The position numbers were made by a program, and so were the translations under genes. Below, piece after piece: positions 27,830 to 36,519 of a stretch of 64,000 nucleotides of DNA. Positions within the stretch are counted from its first letter, which is position 1. Each line of letters opens with the position of its first letter. A model generated the notes under the pieces. That model made no database searches. It was not told the origin of the DNA and worked only from the letters and a program-made list of their open reading frames with translations. Source of the DNA: Draconibacterium halophilum (GTDB taxonomy: Bacteria > Bacteroidota > Bacteroidia > Bacteroidales > Prolixibacteraceae); contig NZ_CP048409.1 of assembly GCF_010448835.1 (NCBI RefSeq), positions 4,009,501-4,073,500 of the forward strand. The letters are read 5' to 3'.

Positions 27830-28711
27830 ATGAAAAAGATATTTTACATTATTTCTCTGCCATTTCTTTTCCTCACCTGCCAGTCGAATAATGACACGGC
27901 CGACGCTTATGGCAATTTCGAGGCGGAAACAGTTATTGTTTCGGCGGAAACTCCGGGAAAGATCCTTGAACTAAATGTTGACAAAGGTGATAAAATTGAG
28001 GCGGGCTATTCTGCTGCGCTTATTGATACGGTGCAGCTACATTTACAATTGTTACAACTTGATGCACAACAAACTGCAGTTGTGGCTAAGCGCCAGTCGA
28101 TTCAGTCGCAAATTGCTGTATTCGAAGAGCAAAAAGCAAACCTGAAAATCAACGAACAACGTATTCATAAAATGCTAAAAGACGGTGCTGCCACTCAAAA
28201 GCAATTCGACGATATTCAGGGGCAAATAAGTGTGATCGACAAACAGATTGCCAATACAAAAACACAATTTACGCTCATTAGTAAAGAGCAGGAAGTTTTG
28301 GAGGCACAAAAAGCTTCAGTAGCCGATCAGTTAAGCCGTTGCAACATAAAGTCTCCGGTTTCAGGAACCATTTTGGAAACTTACGCAGAACAAGGAGAAT
28401 TGACCGCTGCAGGAAAAGCGCTTTTTAAAATTGCAGATATCAGCGAACTGGAACTTAAAGTTTATGTAAGCGGGGCACAGCTTCCGCATGTAAAACTTGG
28501 TCAGCAGATTGATGTATTAGTCGATAAGAATGCTAATGAAAACCAATATTTCACCGGAACGATTACCTGGATTTCGTCAGAAGCAGAATTTACACCAAAG
28601 ATCATTCAAACTAAAGAGGAACGTGTAAAACTGGTTTATGCTGTAAAAGTAACGGTAAAGAATGACGGAACGTTGAAAATTGGAATGCCCGGAGAAGTTC
28701 GGTGGCAGTAA
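27830..28711 (+). CDS. HlyD-family periplasmic adaptor lipoprotein (YbhG-like)
   Basis: 293 residues. The signal peptide ends FLFLTC (lipobox), so the adaptor is lipid-anchored. A split biotinyl-lipoyl domain (ETPGKILELNVDKGDKIEAG and SPVSGTILETYAEQGELTAAG) flanks a coiled-coil hairpin (about 75-175) that contacts TolC, followed by a beta-barrel domain. It bridges the ABC permeases and TolC. It starts 27 nt after the tolC stop. A CAGT-class repeat lies in the gap after it. Confidence 0.9.
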   Translation: MKKIFYIISLPFLFLTCQSNNDTADAYGNFEAETVIVSAETPGKILELNVDKGDKIEAGYSAALIDTVQLHLQLLQLDAQQTAVVAKRQSIQSQIAVFEEQKANLKINEQRIHKMLKDGAATQKQFDDIQGQISVIDKQIANTKTQFTLISKEQEVLEAQKASVADQLSRCNIKSPVSGTILETYAEQGELTAAGKALFKIADISELELKVYVSGAQLPHVKLGQQIDVLVDKNANENQYFTGTITWISSEAEFTPKIIQTKEERVKLVYAVKVTVKNDGTLKIGMPGEVRWQ

Positions 28712-28745
28712 ACAGTCTCAGTGAGCAGTCACATTATTCAGTCAC
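28706..28745. repeat. CAGT-rich dispersed repeat (class II) between HlyD and ATPase 1
   Basis: GCAGTAAACAGTCTCAGTGA followed by GCAGTCACATTATTCAGTCAC. It starts at the HlyD stop codon and shares the CAGTCAC/TTCAGT units of the copies at 22592 and 29685. Confidence 0.6.
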
Positions 28746-28784
28746 ATTAAGTAATCAAATGCGCTAAGCGCCCAGGAATAAAAA

Positions 28785-29696
28785 ATGATCGAAATTAGCA
28801 ACATAACAAAGTCCTACAAAGAAACCATGGCGCTTTCGGGCATTAATCTGCACGTGGATAAAGGAGAACTTTTTGGATTGATTGGTCCTGACGGCGCCGG
28901 AAAAACTACCTTGATAAGAATTTTGATGACACTGCTTTTGCCGGATTCCGGCGAGGCGGAATTAGACGGTCTGGATGTAGTAAAAAACTACAAGAAGATC
29001 CGGAAAATGGTTGGTTATATGCCGGGGCGTTTTTCGCTGTATCAAGACCTCAGTGTAGAAGAAAACCTAAACTTTTTTGCCACCGTTTTTGGCACAACAG
29101 TAGAAGAAAATTACGACCTGATCCGCGACATTTATTTCCAGATTGAACCGTTTAAAACCCGCCGTGCCGGAAAACTATCGGGTGGAATGAAACAAAAACT
29201 GGCGCTTTCGTGTGCTTTAATTCATAAACCCAAAATACTGGTACTCGACGAACCAACAACGGGTGTCGATGCTGTTTCGCGAAAAGAGTTTTGGGAGATG
29301 CTCAAAAACCTGCAAAAAAAGGGAATCACAATTCTCGTTTCAACACCTTACATGGACGAAGCAGATCTTTGCGACCGGGTGGCACTGATACAAAACGGAC
29401 AGATACTCGATGTAGATTCTCCAAAACGCATAACCGAAAAATTTTCTCGAAAAATTATTCAGGTGGGTGCCAAAAATATGTACAAACTCATCAGCGATTT
29501 ACGGGCCTACGAAAAGGCTGAAGCCGTTTATGCTTTTGGTCAGTATGCCCATTTTACAGCGATGAATGATGAAGTGGAAACCAACGAACTGGATAATTAT
29601 CTGCAAAACCTTGGTCATGAGAATATATTGGCAGAAGAAATCCCGGCCGGCATTGAAGATGTATTTATGAGTTTAATGGAGAGAAGTCACAGTTGA
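28785..29696 (+). CDS. ABC transporter ATP-binding protein 1 (YbhF N-half-like)
   Basis: 303 residues. Walker A GPDGAGKTT (about 34-42), signature LSGGMKQK, Walker B ILVLDEPTTGVD, and an extra C-terminal domain of about 80 residues as in drug/antibiotic exporters of the YbhF/CcmA group. It powers export with the second ATPase and the two permeases. Its last codons (SHS and the stop) lie inside a CAGT-class repeat, so the C-terminal tail was probably altered by insertion of that element. Confidence 0.92.
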   Translation: MIEISNITKSYKETMALSGINLHVDKGELFGLIGPDGAGKTTLIRILMTLLLPDSGEAELDGLDVVKNYKKIRKMVGYMPGRFSLYQDLSVEENLNFFATVFGTTVEENYDLIRDIYFQIEPFKTRRAGKLSGGMKQKLALSCALIHKPKILVLDEPTTGVDAVSRKEFWEMLKNLQKKGITILVSTPYMDEADLCDRVALIQNGQILDVDSPKRITEKFSRKIIQVGAKNMYKLISDLRAYEKAEAVYAFGQYAHFTAMNDEVETNELDNYLQNLGHENILAEEIPAGIEDVFMSLMERSHS

Positions 29697-29716
29697 CAGT
29701 CACAGTTTTCAGTAAA
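29685..29716. repeat. CAGT-class repeat, left flank of the four-helix gene
   Basis: AGTCACAGTTGACAGTCACA followed by GTTTTCAGTA. Its core is the inverted counterpart of ACTGTAAACTGGGACTG at 30106-30122 (15 of 17 positions agree), so the four-helix gene sits between inverted repeats. Confidence 0.65.
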
Positions 29717-29731
29717 ACAAAAATAAATGGC

Positions 29732-30106
29732 ATGGATTTTAAAGAATTAATCGTATACCAAAAAGCGTTCAAATTGGCGATGGACATTTTTGAGGTTTCC
29801 AAAACTTTTCCCAAAGAAGAGCAGTATTCGCTTACCGATCAAGTACGACGATCTTCCCGTTCAACATGCACCAACATTGCAGAAGCTTATCGTAAACGAC
29901 GATACCCAAAACACTTTTTAAGCAAACTTACCGATTCCGATGGCGAAAACAGCGAAACTGCAACCTGGCTTGATTTTGCATTCGCCTGTGAATACCTGAA
30001 CAATGACATTCATAAGAAACTATATAACGAATGTGTGGAAATTGGTAAACTGTTAAATTATATGATGAACCATCCTGAGAAATTCGGAAGTGCCCCGGTT
30101 CTTTAA
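29732..30106 (+). CDS. Four-helix bundle protein (S23/IVP family), guest gene inside the efflux operon
   Basis: 124 residues from ATG 29732 (MDFKELIVYQKAFKLAMDIF), the standard start of this family; an earlier in-frame start at 29693 would translate repeat DNA and is rejected. The helices AFKLAMDIFEVSKTFP, YSLTDQVRRSSRSTCTNIAEAYRKR and NEVCEI-like C-terminal segments match the family found as 23S rRNA intervening-sequence proteins and as Avd of diversity-generating retroelements. It interrupts two ATPase genes that belong together and is flanked by inverted CAGT repeats. Function unknown, likely nucleic-acid binding (family inference). Confidence 0.87.
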   Translation: MDFKELIVYQKAFKLAMDIFEVSKTFPKEEQYSLTDQVRRSSRSTCTNIAEAYRKRRYPKHFLSKLTDSDGENSETATWLDFAFACEYLNNDIHKKLYNECVEIGKLLNYMMNHPEKFGSAPVL

Positions 30107-30140
30107 CTGTAAACTGGGACTGAATACTGAGACTGCAAAC
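30105..30140. repeat. CAGT-class repeat, right flank (inverted)
   Basis: AACTGTAAACTGGGACTGAA followed by TACTGAGACTGC, overlapping the stop of the four-helix gene and ending 8 nt before the next ATG. Confidence 0.65.
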
Positions 30141-30147
30141 GACTATC

Positions 30148-30873
30148 ATGGAAAAAGAAACAATCATTTCAGCAAGAAACCTGATCAAGACATTTGGTCA
30201 TTTTACCGCAAACGACAACCTGACTTTTGAAGTAAAAAAAGGGGAGATTTTTGGATTTCTGGGAGCCAACGGAGCTGGAAAAACAACAGCCATTCGTATA
30301 CTTTGTGGCCTTTCATCGCCAACATCTGGAGAGGTTGAAGTGGCAGGCTTTGATATTTATCGTGAAACCGAAAAGATAAAAAAGAACATCGGTTACATGA
30401 GTCAGAAATTCTCGTTGTATGAAGACCTTACCATTTCGGAGAACATTAAATTATATGCAGGGATTTACGGAATTAGCCGCAAACAGCGTAAAGTAAAAGA
30501 AGCTGAGCTGTTACAGAAGCTTGAGCTGGAGAATGTAAAAAACAAACTTATAGGCGATTTACCGTTGGGATGGAAGCAAAAGCTGGCTTTTTCGGTGGCT
30601 ATTTTTCACGATCCTAAAATTGTATTTCTCGACGAACCAACCGGAGGCGTTGACCCGGTTACCCGACGTAAATTCTGGGACCTGATTTACGAAGCAGCTC
30701 ATAATGGCATTACTGTTTTTGTAACTACACATTACATGGATGAAGCCGAATATTGCGACCGTGTTTCGATTATGAATGCCGGGAAAATTGAAGCACTCGA
30801 CACGCCGGCCAAACTAAAAGAAAAATACAACGCAACAAACATGGACGAAGTGTTTTTGAAGATAGCACGATAG
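30148..30873 (+). CDS. ABC transporter ATP-binding protein 2 (YbhF C-half-like)
   Basis: 241 residues. Walker A GANGAGKTT, Walker B IVFLDEPTGGVD and switch His in VTTHYMDEA are intact. The signature reads LPLGWKQK rather than LSGGQ, as in the second half of YbhF proteins. With ATPase 1 it corresponds to a split YbhF; the two domains are separated here by the four-helix guest gene. Confidence 0.92.
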   Translation: MEKETIISARNLIKTFGHFTANDNLTFEVKKGEIFGFLGANGAGKTTAIRILCGLSSPTSGEVEVAGFDIYRETEKIKKNIGYMSQKFSLYEDLTISENIKLYAGIYGISRKQRKVKEAELLQKLELENVKNKLIGDLPLGWKQKLAFSVAIFHDPKIVFLDEPTGGVDPVTRRKFWDLIYEAAHNGITVFVTTHYMDEAEYCDRVSIMNAGKIEALDTPAKLKEKYNATNMDEVFLKIAR

Positions 30874-30884
30874 CCACAAAACCG

Positions 30885-30962
30885 TGTCATTTCGACGAGC
30901 ATGCGAGGAGAAATCTGTTTCAATGAATTAGATTTCTCAGTCATTCTTCCTTCGAAATGACA
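30885..30962. repeat. TGTCATTTCGA palindromic element (class I, copy A)
   Basis: Perfect 11-bp ends TGTCATTTCGA (30885-30895) and TCGAAATGACA (30952-30962), with an inner complementary pair GAGAAATCT/AGATTTCTC around a short loop. It fills the gap between ATPase 2 and permease 1. Relatives are at 32106-32524, 57166-57211 and 57870-57954. Confidence 0.8.
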
Positions 30963-30983
30963 TCTGAAACCTAAGAAGTAAAA

Positions 30984-32089
30984 ATGAAACAACTAAGATC
31001 ATTCATAAAAAAGAATTCTTCCACATTTTTCGCGATCCGCGAACAGTGCTGATACTTTTTGGAATTCCGGTAATTCAACTCCTGGTTTTTGGCACAGCAA
31101 TAAAAAGTGAAATTAAAGATGTTCACATTGCCATTTACGACCAATCGAAGGATGAAACTACACAGGAAATAACCAATAAGCTGCTTTCTTCGGGCTATTT
31201 TTTACTAGATGAAAACCTCGATAACCTTGACGATATTGATGCTATTTTCAGAAAAGGGAAAGTGCGCGAGGTGATTGTTTTCGGTAATAACTTTGGGGAA
31301 ACGCTCGGAAAAGAAGGCCTTGCCAAAATGCAACTGATCGCCGATGCATCAGATCCGAACCTTGCAAAGCTGGCCATTTCATACACAACTGCCATCGTTA
31401 ACGACTACATCCGCAAATTGTATCCCGAGATGCAACTACCCATGCAAATTACACCCGAAGTACGCATGTATTTTAACGAAGAAATGAAAAGTGCTTACAT
31501 GTTTGTCCCGGGAGTGATGGCGCTGATTTTAATGCTCATTTCGGCCATGATGACGTCCATTTCAATTACTCGCGAAAAGGAGTTGGGAACGATGGAAATC
31601 TTACTTGTTTCGCCGCTACGCCCCGTTCAGATCATTGTTGGGAAAGTACTCCCCTACCTTTTACTGTCGATCGCCAATGCATTTATCATTGTACTGATCG
31701 GGCATTTTGTTTTTGGCGTACCGGTAAATGGCAGCTTTATTTTACTCATGCTCGAAACCATCCTTTTTATTATGATGGCGCTGTGTCTGGGAATCTTTAT
31801 CTCAACGGCAGCAAAAAACCAAATGGCAGCCATGTTTATTTCGATGATCGGATTGATGCTGCCAACGATATTACTTTCAGGGTTTATTTTTCCCATCGAA
31901 AATATGCCAGTCCCCTTGCAATATTTCAGTCATATTATGCCTGCCCGGTACTTTATTACCATTGTAAGAACCATAATGCTGAAAGGAACCGGTATACTTT
32001 TCATTTGGAAAGAAACAGCAGTATTAATTGCTATGACTGTGTTTTTTATTGCAGTTAGTGTTAGAAAGTTTAAGATTAGACTTGAATAG
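30984..32089 (+). CDS. ABC-2 type permease 1 (YbhS/YbhR-like), N-terminus broken by a one-base deletion
   Basis: The ATG at 30984 opens with MKQLRSFIKK, but the A6 run at 31007-31012 is one base short and the frame ends soon after. Restoring one A gives ...FIKKEFFHIFRDPRTVLILFGIPVIQLLVFG..., a full 368-residue permease matching the paralogue at 32546 in length and layout: one N-terminal TM, a large periplasmic domain (about 45-180), then five TMs. As written, the longest intact frame begins at 31046. Inner-membrane half of the exporter. Most likely a base-calling error. Confidence 0.85.
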
Positions 32090-32105
32090 TGGCCTTGCAA
32101 TTCTC

Positions 32106-32524
32106 TGTCATTTCGACGAGTATGCGAGGAGAAATCTGTAACAAATAGAAAAATGAAAGATCATAACTATTTCGTTTATATCATGACCAACAAGAATAAA
32201 ACGGTTCTTTACATTGGTGTGACCGGAGATATACTACATAGAGTATTTGAACACGAAAATGGCGAAATCCCGGGATTTACAGAAAAATACAATTGCCATT
32301 ATTTGGTATATTATGAACACTTCCAAAATATAAATGAAGCGATTGACAGAGAGAAACAACTAAAAAGATGGAGACGAGAAAAAAGGAACAACTCATTAGT
32401 GCATTTAATAATGATTGGAGATTCCTTAATGCGCAAATAAGAGATACACTCTAAGTCATCGGTAAAAGAACAGACAACAAAGGTAAGGAACAGATTTCTC
32501 AGTCGTTCCTCCTTCGAAATGACA
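32106..32524. mobile_element. TGTCATTTCGA palindromic element with a GIY-YIG gene at its centre (class I, copy B)
   Basis: The left half (32106-32139, TGTCATTTCGA...GAGAAATCTGTAACAA) and right half (32491-32524, CAGATTTCTC...TCGAAATGACA) are the two arms of the palindrome seen without cargo at 30885 and 57870. The GIY-YIG gene occupies the loop between them. Copy D at 57870 shares the CTGTAACAA and AACAGATTTCTCAGTCGTTC junctions, so it looks like this element minus its gene. Mobility is an inference; no target-site duplication was identified. Confidence 0.6.
32153..32440 (+). CDS. GIY-YIG endonuclease domain protein
   Basis: 95 residues, a single GIY-YIG (URI) domain of the COG2827 type. YFVYIMTNKNKTVLYIGVTGD carries the two tyrosine motifs, HRVFEHENG the catalytic Arg and EAIDREKQLKRWRREKR the metal-binding Glu and basic tail. 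It could nick or cut DNA. It sits between the two permease genes of the efflux operon, in the loop of a palindromic repeat, which suggests it is element cargo rather than an exporter component. Confidence 0.9.
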   Translation: MKDHNYFVYIMTNKNKTVLYIGVTGDILHRVFEHENGEIPGFTEKYNCHYLVYYEHFQNINEAIDREKQLKRWRREKRNNSLVHLIMIGDSLMRK

Positions 32525-32545
32525 ATTTTATTGTAACGAACAAAA

Positions 32546-33664
32546 ATGAAAACAATACTCTACCTATTACAAAAAGAATTCCGCCAAATATTTCGGAACA
32601 AGACCATTCTACCAATGATCTTTGTTGTGCCGATCATGCAAATGCTGATTCTGGTATTTGCGGCGACCTACGACATGAAACGTATTGATTTGGTAGTGGT
32701 TGACCACGACATGTCGGAAAACTCAAGGCAACTGATCGCAAAATTCGATGGTATTCCGTTTTTTAATGTGCATCATTTAGAACAATCTGAGAAACTGGCA
32801 GAGGATAAATTATTAAATGACGAAGCAGATGCTATTCTTGTTTTTCCGGTTGATTTTGAGCGCAACCTTATTCGCGATGACGAGTCGAAGGCGCAACTTT
32901 TAATAAATGCTATCGAGAGCAATTCAGCACAGCTGATTTATGCTTATTCGGCAAACATCATCAGCGATTTTAACAAGGACATTATTGCTGAGTGGAAAGG
33001 AATCCCGGAATTTACACCACCCACAAAAGTTGAAATAACCGAAAACTACTGGTACAATCCCGAGCTGGATTACAAATGGTTTATGGCGCCGGGAATTTTG
33101 GCAATTCTTGTTACCATCATAGGTATGTTCATGTCGGGGATGAACCTGGTACGCGAAAAAGAAATCGGTACTATCGAGCAATTAAACGTAACGCCGTTAA
33201 AAAAATACCAGTTTATTCTTGGCAAACTTATTCCTTTCTGGATAATTGGTCTGTTCGATCTGGCTTTTGGGTTAATCATTGCCTGGCTGGTTTTCGACTT
33301 GCCAATAGCTGGCAGTCTGTTCACCTTGTTTTTTATGGCCGGCATTTACCTCATCGGGGTACTGGGTCTCGGACTGTTTATTTCTACGCTTGCCGACACC
33401 CAGCAACAGGTTATGTTTGTTAGTTTTTTCTTTTTGATGATTTTTGTTCTAATGGGCGGCATCTTCACTCCGGTTGAAAGTATGCCCGACTGGGCACAAA
33501 CCATCGACCGGCTGAACCCAATCTACTATTTTATGCGGGTAATGCGCATGGTAGTATTGAAAGGCTCAAACATTTCCGACCTTTTACAAGAACTCGTTTC
33601 CCTGTCGATTTTAGGAATTACATTTTTAAGTCTGGCCATTTGGCGTTACCGAAAAACAGCATAA
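32546..33664 (+). CDS. ABC-2 type permease 2 (YbhR-like)
   Basis: 372 residues. One N-terminal TM (FVVPIMQMLILVFAA), a periplasmic domain (about 45-180), then five TMs including VREKEIGTIEQLNVTPLKKYQFILGKLIPF, the coupling-helix region conserved in ABC-2 exporters. It pairs with permease 1. The operon TetR-TolC-HlyD-ATPase-ATPase-permease-permease parallels E. coli cecR/ybhGFSR, a multidrug/cation exporter (family comparison). Confidence 0.92.
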   Translation: MKTILYLLQKEFRQIFRNKTILPMIFVVPIMQMLILVFAATYDMKRIDLVVVDHDMSENSRQLIAKFDGIPFFNVHHLEQSEKLAEDKLLNDEADAILVFPVDFERNLIRDDESKAQLLINAIESNSAQLIYAYSANIISDFNKDIIAEWKGIPEFTPPTKVEITENYWYNPELDYKWFMAPGILAILVTIIGMFMSGMNLVREKEIGTIEQLNVTPLKKYQFILGKLIPFWIIGLFDLAFGLIIAWLVFDLPIAGSLFTLFFMAGIYLIGVLGLGLFISTLADTQQQVMFVSFFFLMIFVLMGGIFTPVESMPDWAQTIDRLNPIYYFMRVMRMVVLKGSNISDLLQELVSLSILGITFLSLAIWRYRKTA

Positions 33665-33750
33665 CTTTTAGCAGCTAACCTTTTTCCATTGTTATCGTTT
33701 ATCTTTAAGCGAGATGGAAACACGAATCCCAACTTTTCAAAGGGTAAACA

Positions 33751-34683
33751 ATGAGCGAAGAATTTAGTCTGGAAATAAAAGAACGTGAATATTTTGAAGA
33801 AGGCATATTTCGTGTTCTTGACAAACTACATTCCGATTCGGCCAGGTTTATTACCCAAACTAAACGACAGCATTTTTACATTCACGAAGTCAGAACCAAT
33901 ATCAAGAAAATAAGAGGTTTACTACGCTTGCTACGGCACGAAATTGGCGACGATAATTTCCGTGAGATGAACAAGTACTACCGAGAACTAGCAATGGAAG
34001 TTGCTCCTTTGCGCGACGATACTTCGCAAATAGAATTGCTTCAGGAAATAAAATCAAAACTACACAATCCTGCTGTTACAAAAGCGCTCGACAAAATTAT
34101 TTCCCAACATCGCCGAAACCGAAAAAACGCATTCGAAAATTTTAAACAATCAGGACATGCTGAAGATATAAAGCAGATGATGCTCAGCCTGCAGCAAATG
34201 ATGCATAGCCTGAATTTTGCAGGCGATCCGGAATCATTCATTCTGAAAAGCCTGCAACACATTTATATGCAAGCGCGGGGTGCGTTTGAAACCACTGAGT
34301 TTTTGAATAACGACGAGATTTACCACTACTGGCGAAAACAGGTAAAATACCTGACGTATCATTTAATGCTGCTGAATAAAGCCTGGCCAAATTCAATACG
34401 TGCCTACATTAGCGATTTGAGCATATTGGGAAGTACACTTGGAAAACTGCACGACTTGAATTTGTTTCATGAAGCCATCAAAAACAAAAGCATTTTAATT
34501 CCAGAGAAACAATCGCGCGAGAAATTGATGCGCTATTTATATAATCGTCGATTGGGTTTAAGGAAACGCGTTCAGGCTCTTGGTGAACAATGTTTTGCAG
34601 AAAGCAGCGAGGCATTTGTCCTACGTATTTTCAAAAACTGGGAAAATTCGATAATGCAAAAAAAAACATCTAAAGCATTTTAA
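33751..34683 (+). CDS. CHAD domain protein
   Basis: 310 residues, all helical, with conserved CHAD basic and His residues (HEVRTNIKKIRGLLRLLRHEIG near 45-65, and WRKQVKYLTYHLMLL and LGKLHDLNLFHEAI in the second half). CHAD proteins bind polyphosphate and associate with polyphosphate granules. No ppk or CYTH gene is adjacent, although a Na/Pi transporter gene lies 1.8 kb downstream. Begins 87 nt after the exporter operon; likely a separate unit. Confidence 0.88.
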   Translation: MSEEFSLEIKEREYFEEGIFRVLDKLHSDSARFITQTKRQHFYIHEVRTNIKKIRGLLRLLRHEIGDDNFREMNKYYRELAMEVAPLRDDTSQIELLQEIKSKLHNPAVTKALDKIISQHRRNRKNAFENFKQSGHAEDIKQMMLSLQQMMHSLNFAGDPESFILKSLQHIYMQARGAFETTEFLNNDEIYHYWRKQVKYLTYHLMLLNKAWPNSIRAYISDLSILGSTLGKLHDLNLFHEAIKNKSILIPEKQSREKLMRYLYNRRLGLRKRVQALGEQCFAESSEAFVLRIFKNWENSIMQKKTSKAF

Positions 34684-34728
34684 CGGCCGCAAGTCAAAGA
34701 ATGATTTTCAATGTGAGTGTGATGACAA

Positions 34729-35280
34729 TTAAGCTTCAACTTCCTTCGCCATTTCCAACAACTTTAAGGTAGTTTTCCAATTACGGGTAGTTGCACTCAC
34801 TTTTAATTGGATCTCGAAAAAGTTATTGTTGATTTTGGTTTTGCCATACCCGTGCGGACAATACAAATAAACAACGCCTTCAGAAATCGCAAACTCCTCT
34901 CCGGATTTTATATAGCCATTGATTCTTTCTTCATCCACATTTGCCGGATTTTCTTTAAAAAAAGTAACATGCAGGAACTGAGGTTCTCGATTTTCATCAC
35001 CTGCAAACGGATTGTTTTTAACGATATTCGCCAATTCCTTTTCATTTAACACCAAAACCGGCACCTCAAATCCAAAGTCTTTTAGAAGTTGTTTATTGAT
35101 CAATTCTTCCAAATTACCGGAACTTGTCTCCTGATAACGAAAAACAACATTCCCGCTTTGAATGTAGGTTTGTATCTGCTCAAAGCCAAGGGTGCTGAAT
35201 GAGGATTTCAGAGCATCCATCTTAATTTTGTTTTTCCCGCTAACATTTATTCCGCGTAAAATAGCCACATAAGTTTTCAT
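34729..35280 (-). CDS. DUF1697 family protein
   Basis: 183 residues. The family start YVAILRGINVSGKNKIKMDALKS, YIQSGNVVF, and a C-terminal TTRNWKTTLKLLEMA are present. Cytoplasmic alpha/beta protein of unknown function, common as a single-copy gene. Convergent with the CHAD gene. Confidence 0.9.
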   Translation of the reverse strand: MKTYVAILRGINVSGKNKIKMDALKSSFSTLGFEQIQTYIQSGNVVFRYQETSSGNLEELINKQLLKDFGFEVPVLVLNEKELANIVKNNPFAGDENREPQFLHVTFFKENPANVDEERINGYIKSGEEFAISEGVVYLYCPHGYGKTKINNNFFEIQLKVSATTRNWKTTLKLLEMAKEVEA

Positions 35281-35439
35281 ACATTTATTAACAGAATTTA
35301 CTTATGATGGTTTCTATCGAATACATTATATGCCTAATTTATTTTCATCGGCGAGAAAACAAATTAAGTAACTTAAGGGTTTTTAAACTGTAGACAGGAG
35401 AACCGAAAAACGATCATCTACAATTAAAAATTCAGAAAT

Positions 35440-36282
35440 ATGAAAATAGCAGTAACAGGAGCAACAGGACAATTAGGGCAGTTGGTAGTTCAACAATTAA
35501 AACAAAAAACAGCAGCAGAAAACATTGTAGCATTGGTGCGTACACCTGAAAAAGCTGCCGGACTTGGTGTTGAAGCACGTGCCTTTGACTATGAAAAACC
35601 GGAAGAACTCGCCGGAGTATTAGCTGGTATCGATCGATTACTGCTGATTTCCAGCAGTGAGATTGGTAAACGCGAACAACAACACAAAAACGTAATTGAA
35701 GCTGCGAAAAAAGCCGGCATTCGCTGGGTCGTTTACACCAGTTTATTACATGCCGATACCTCTTCGCTAAGTTTGGCCGGCGAACACCTGGCAACTGAAG
35801 CGGCGTTGAAAAACTCGGGCGTTGAACACACCATTTTGCGTAACGGCTGGTACACCGAAAACTACACCGGATCGATTGAAGGAGCATTGGGTGCAGGAGC
35901 ATTTGTGGGAAGTGCAGGTGATGGAAAAATATCGTCAGCAACACGTGCCGACTTTGCTGAAGCTGCTGCAGTAGTTTTGACAAACGAAGAATACAAAGGC
36001 AAAGAATTTGAGTTGGCCGGCGACGAGAGTTATACACTAACCGACCTTGCAGCAGAGATCTCGAAACAAACAGGAAAAAATATTCCATACAATAACCTTC
36101 CTGAAGATGAGTACGCTAAAATTCTGAAAAGCATTGGTCTGCCCGAACTATTTGCCGAGGGTATTGCAAGTTGGGATACCAGCGCTTCAAAAGGCGACTT
36201 GTTTGATGATTCGAAACAGCTGTCAAAATTAATTGGAAGGCCAACAACTCCACTGGCTGATGCTGTAAAAGCCGTATTGTAA
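35440..36282 (+). CDS. NmrA/QorB-like NAD(P)-dependent quinone oxidoreductase
   Basis: 280 residues, atypical SDR. The nucleotide motif GATGQLG is at residues 7-13, followed by RLLLISSSEIGKREQQHKNVIEAAKKAGI and HTILRNGWYTENY, as in QorB/YtfG and NmrA-like proteins that reduce quinones with NADPH. The C-terminal region (about 200-280) is the variable helical cap. Monocistronic, with a hairpin after the stop. The long antisense frame opposite it is a codon-bias artefact. Confidence 0.9.
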   Translation: MKIAVTGATGQLGQLVVQQLKQKTAAENIVALVRTPEKAAGLGVEARAFDYEKPEELAGVLAGIDRLLLISSSEIGKREQQHKNVIEAAKKAGIRWVVYTSLLHADTSSLSLAGEHLATEAALKNSGVEHTILRNGWYTENYTGSIEGALGAGAFVGSAGDGKISSATRADFAEAAAVVLTNEEYKGKEFELAGDESYTLTDLAAEISKQTGKNIPYNNLPEDEYAKILKSIGLPELFAEGIASWDTSASKGDLFDDSKQLSKLIGRPTTPLADAVKAVL

Positions 36283-36307
36283 TTCAATCAAAAATCGCAT
36301 TTAATAA

Positions 36308-36351
36308 AATTCTGCCTGCATTTTCACATATTGAAAGTTGCATGCAGAATT
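36308..36351 (+). terminator. Hairpin downstream of the QorB-like gene
   Basis: AATTCTGCCTGCA (36308-36320) pairs with TGCATGCAGAATT (36339-36351) with one mismatch, followed by CTTTCC. Placement 26 nt after the stop suggests a terminator, although the T tract is poor. Confidence 0.6.
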
Positions 36352-36519
36352 CTTTCCTCCCATTACAATGCTAACCCTCTCAGGCAGTTACCTAACTACT
36401 CAAACCTGTTGTAAAGGAATCTACAATGTCAGCAGGCAACATCTTTTTAAAACTAGTAACAAATTCCTCTTTTATTTTTTTTTATAATCCCTATTTTCGT
36501 CCTGTAAAATAAACCAAGA

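Noticed and set aside
29693..29731. Upstream start of the four-helix gene overlapping the ATPase stop (ATGA)
   Set aside because: The 13 extra residues are a translation of the CAGT repeat; the family begins at MDFKEL (29732).
35432..36088. 218-codon frame antisense to the QorB-like gene
   Set aside because: Shadow frame with abnormal composition (Cys, Arg, Leu-rich) opposite a well-recognised SDR; no ribosome-binding context.
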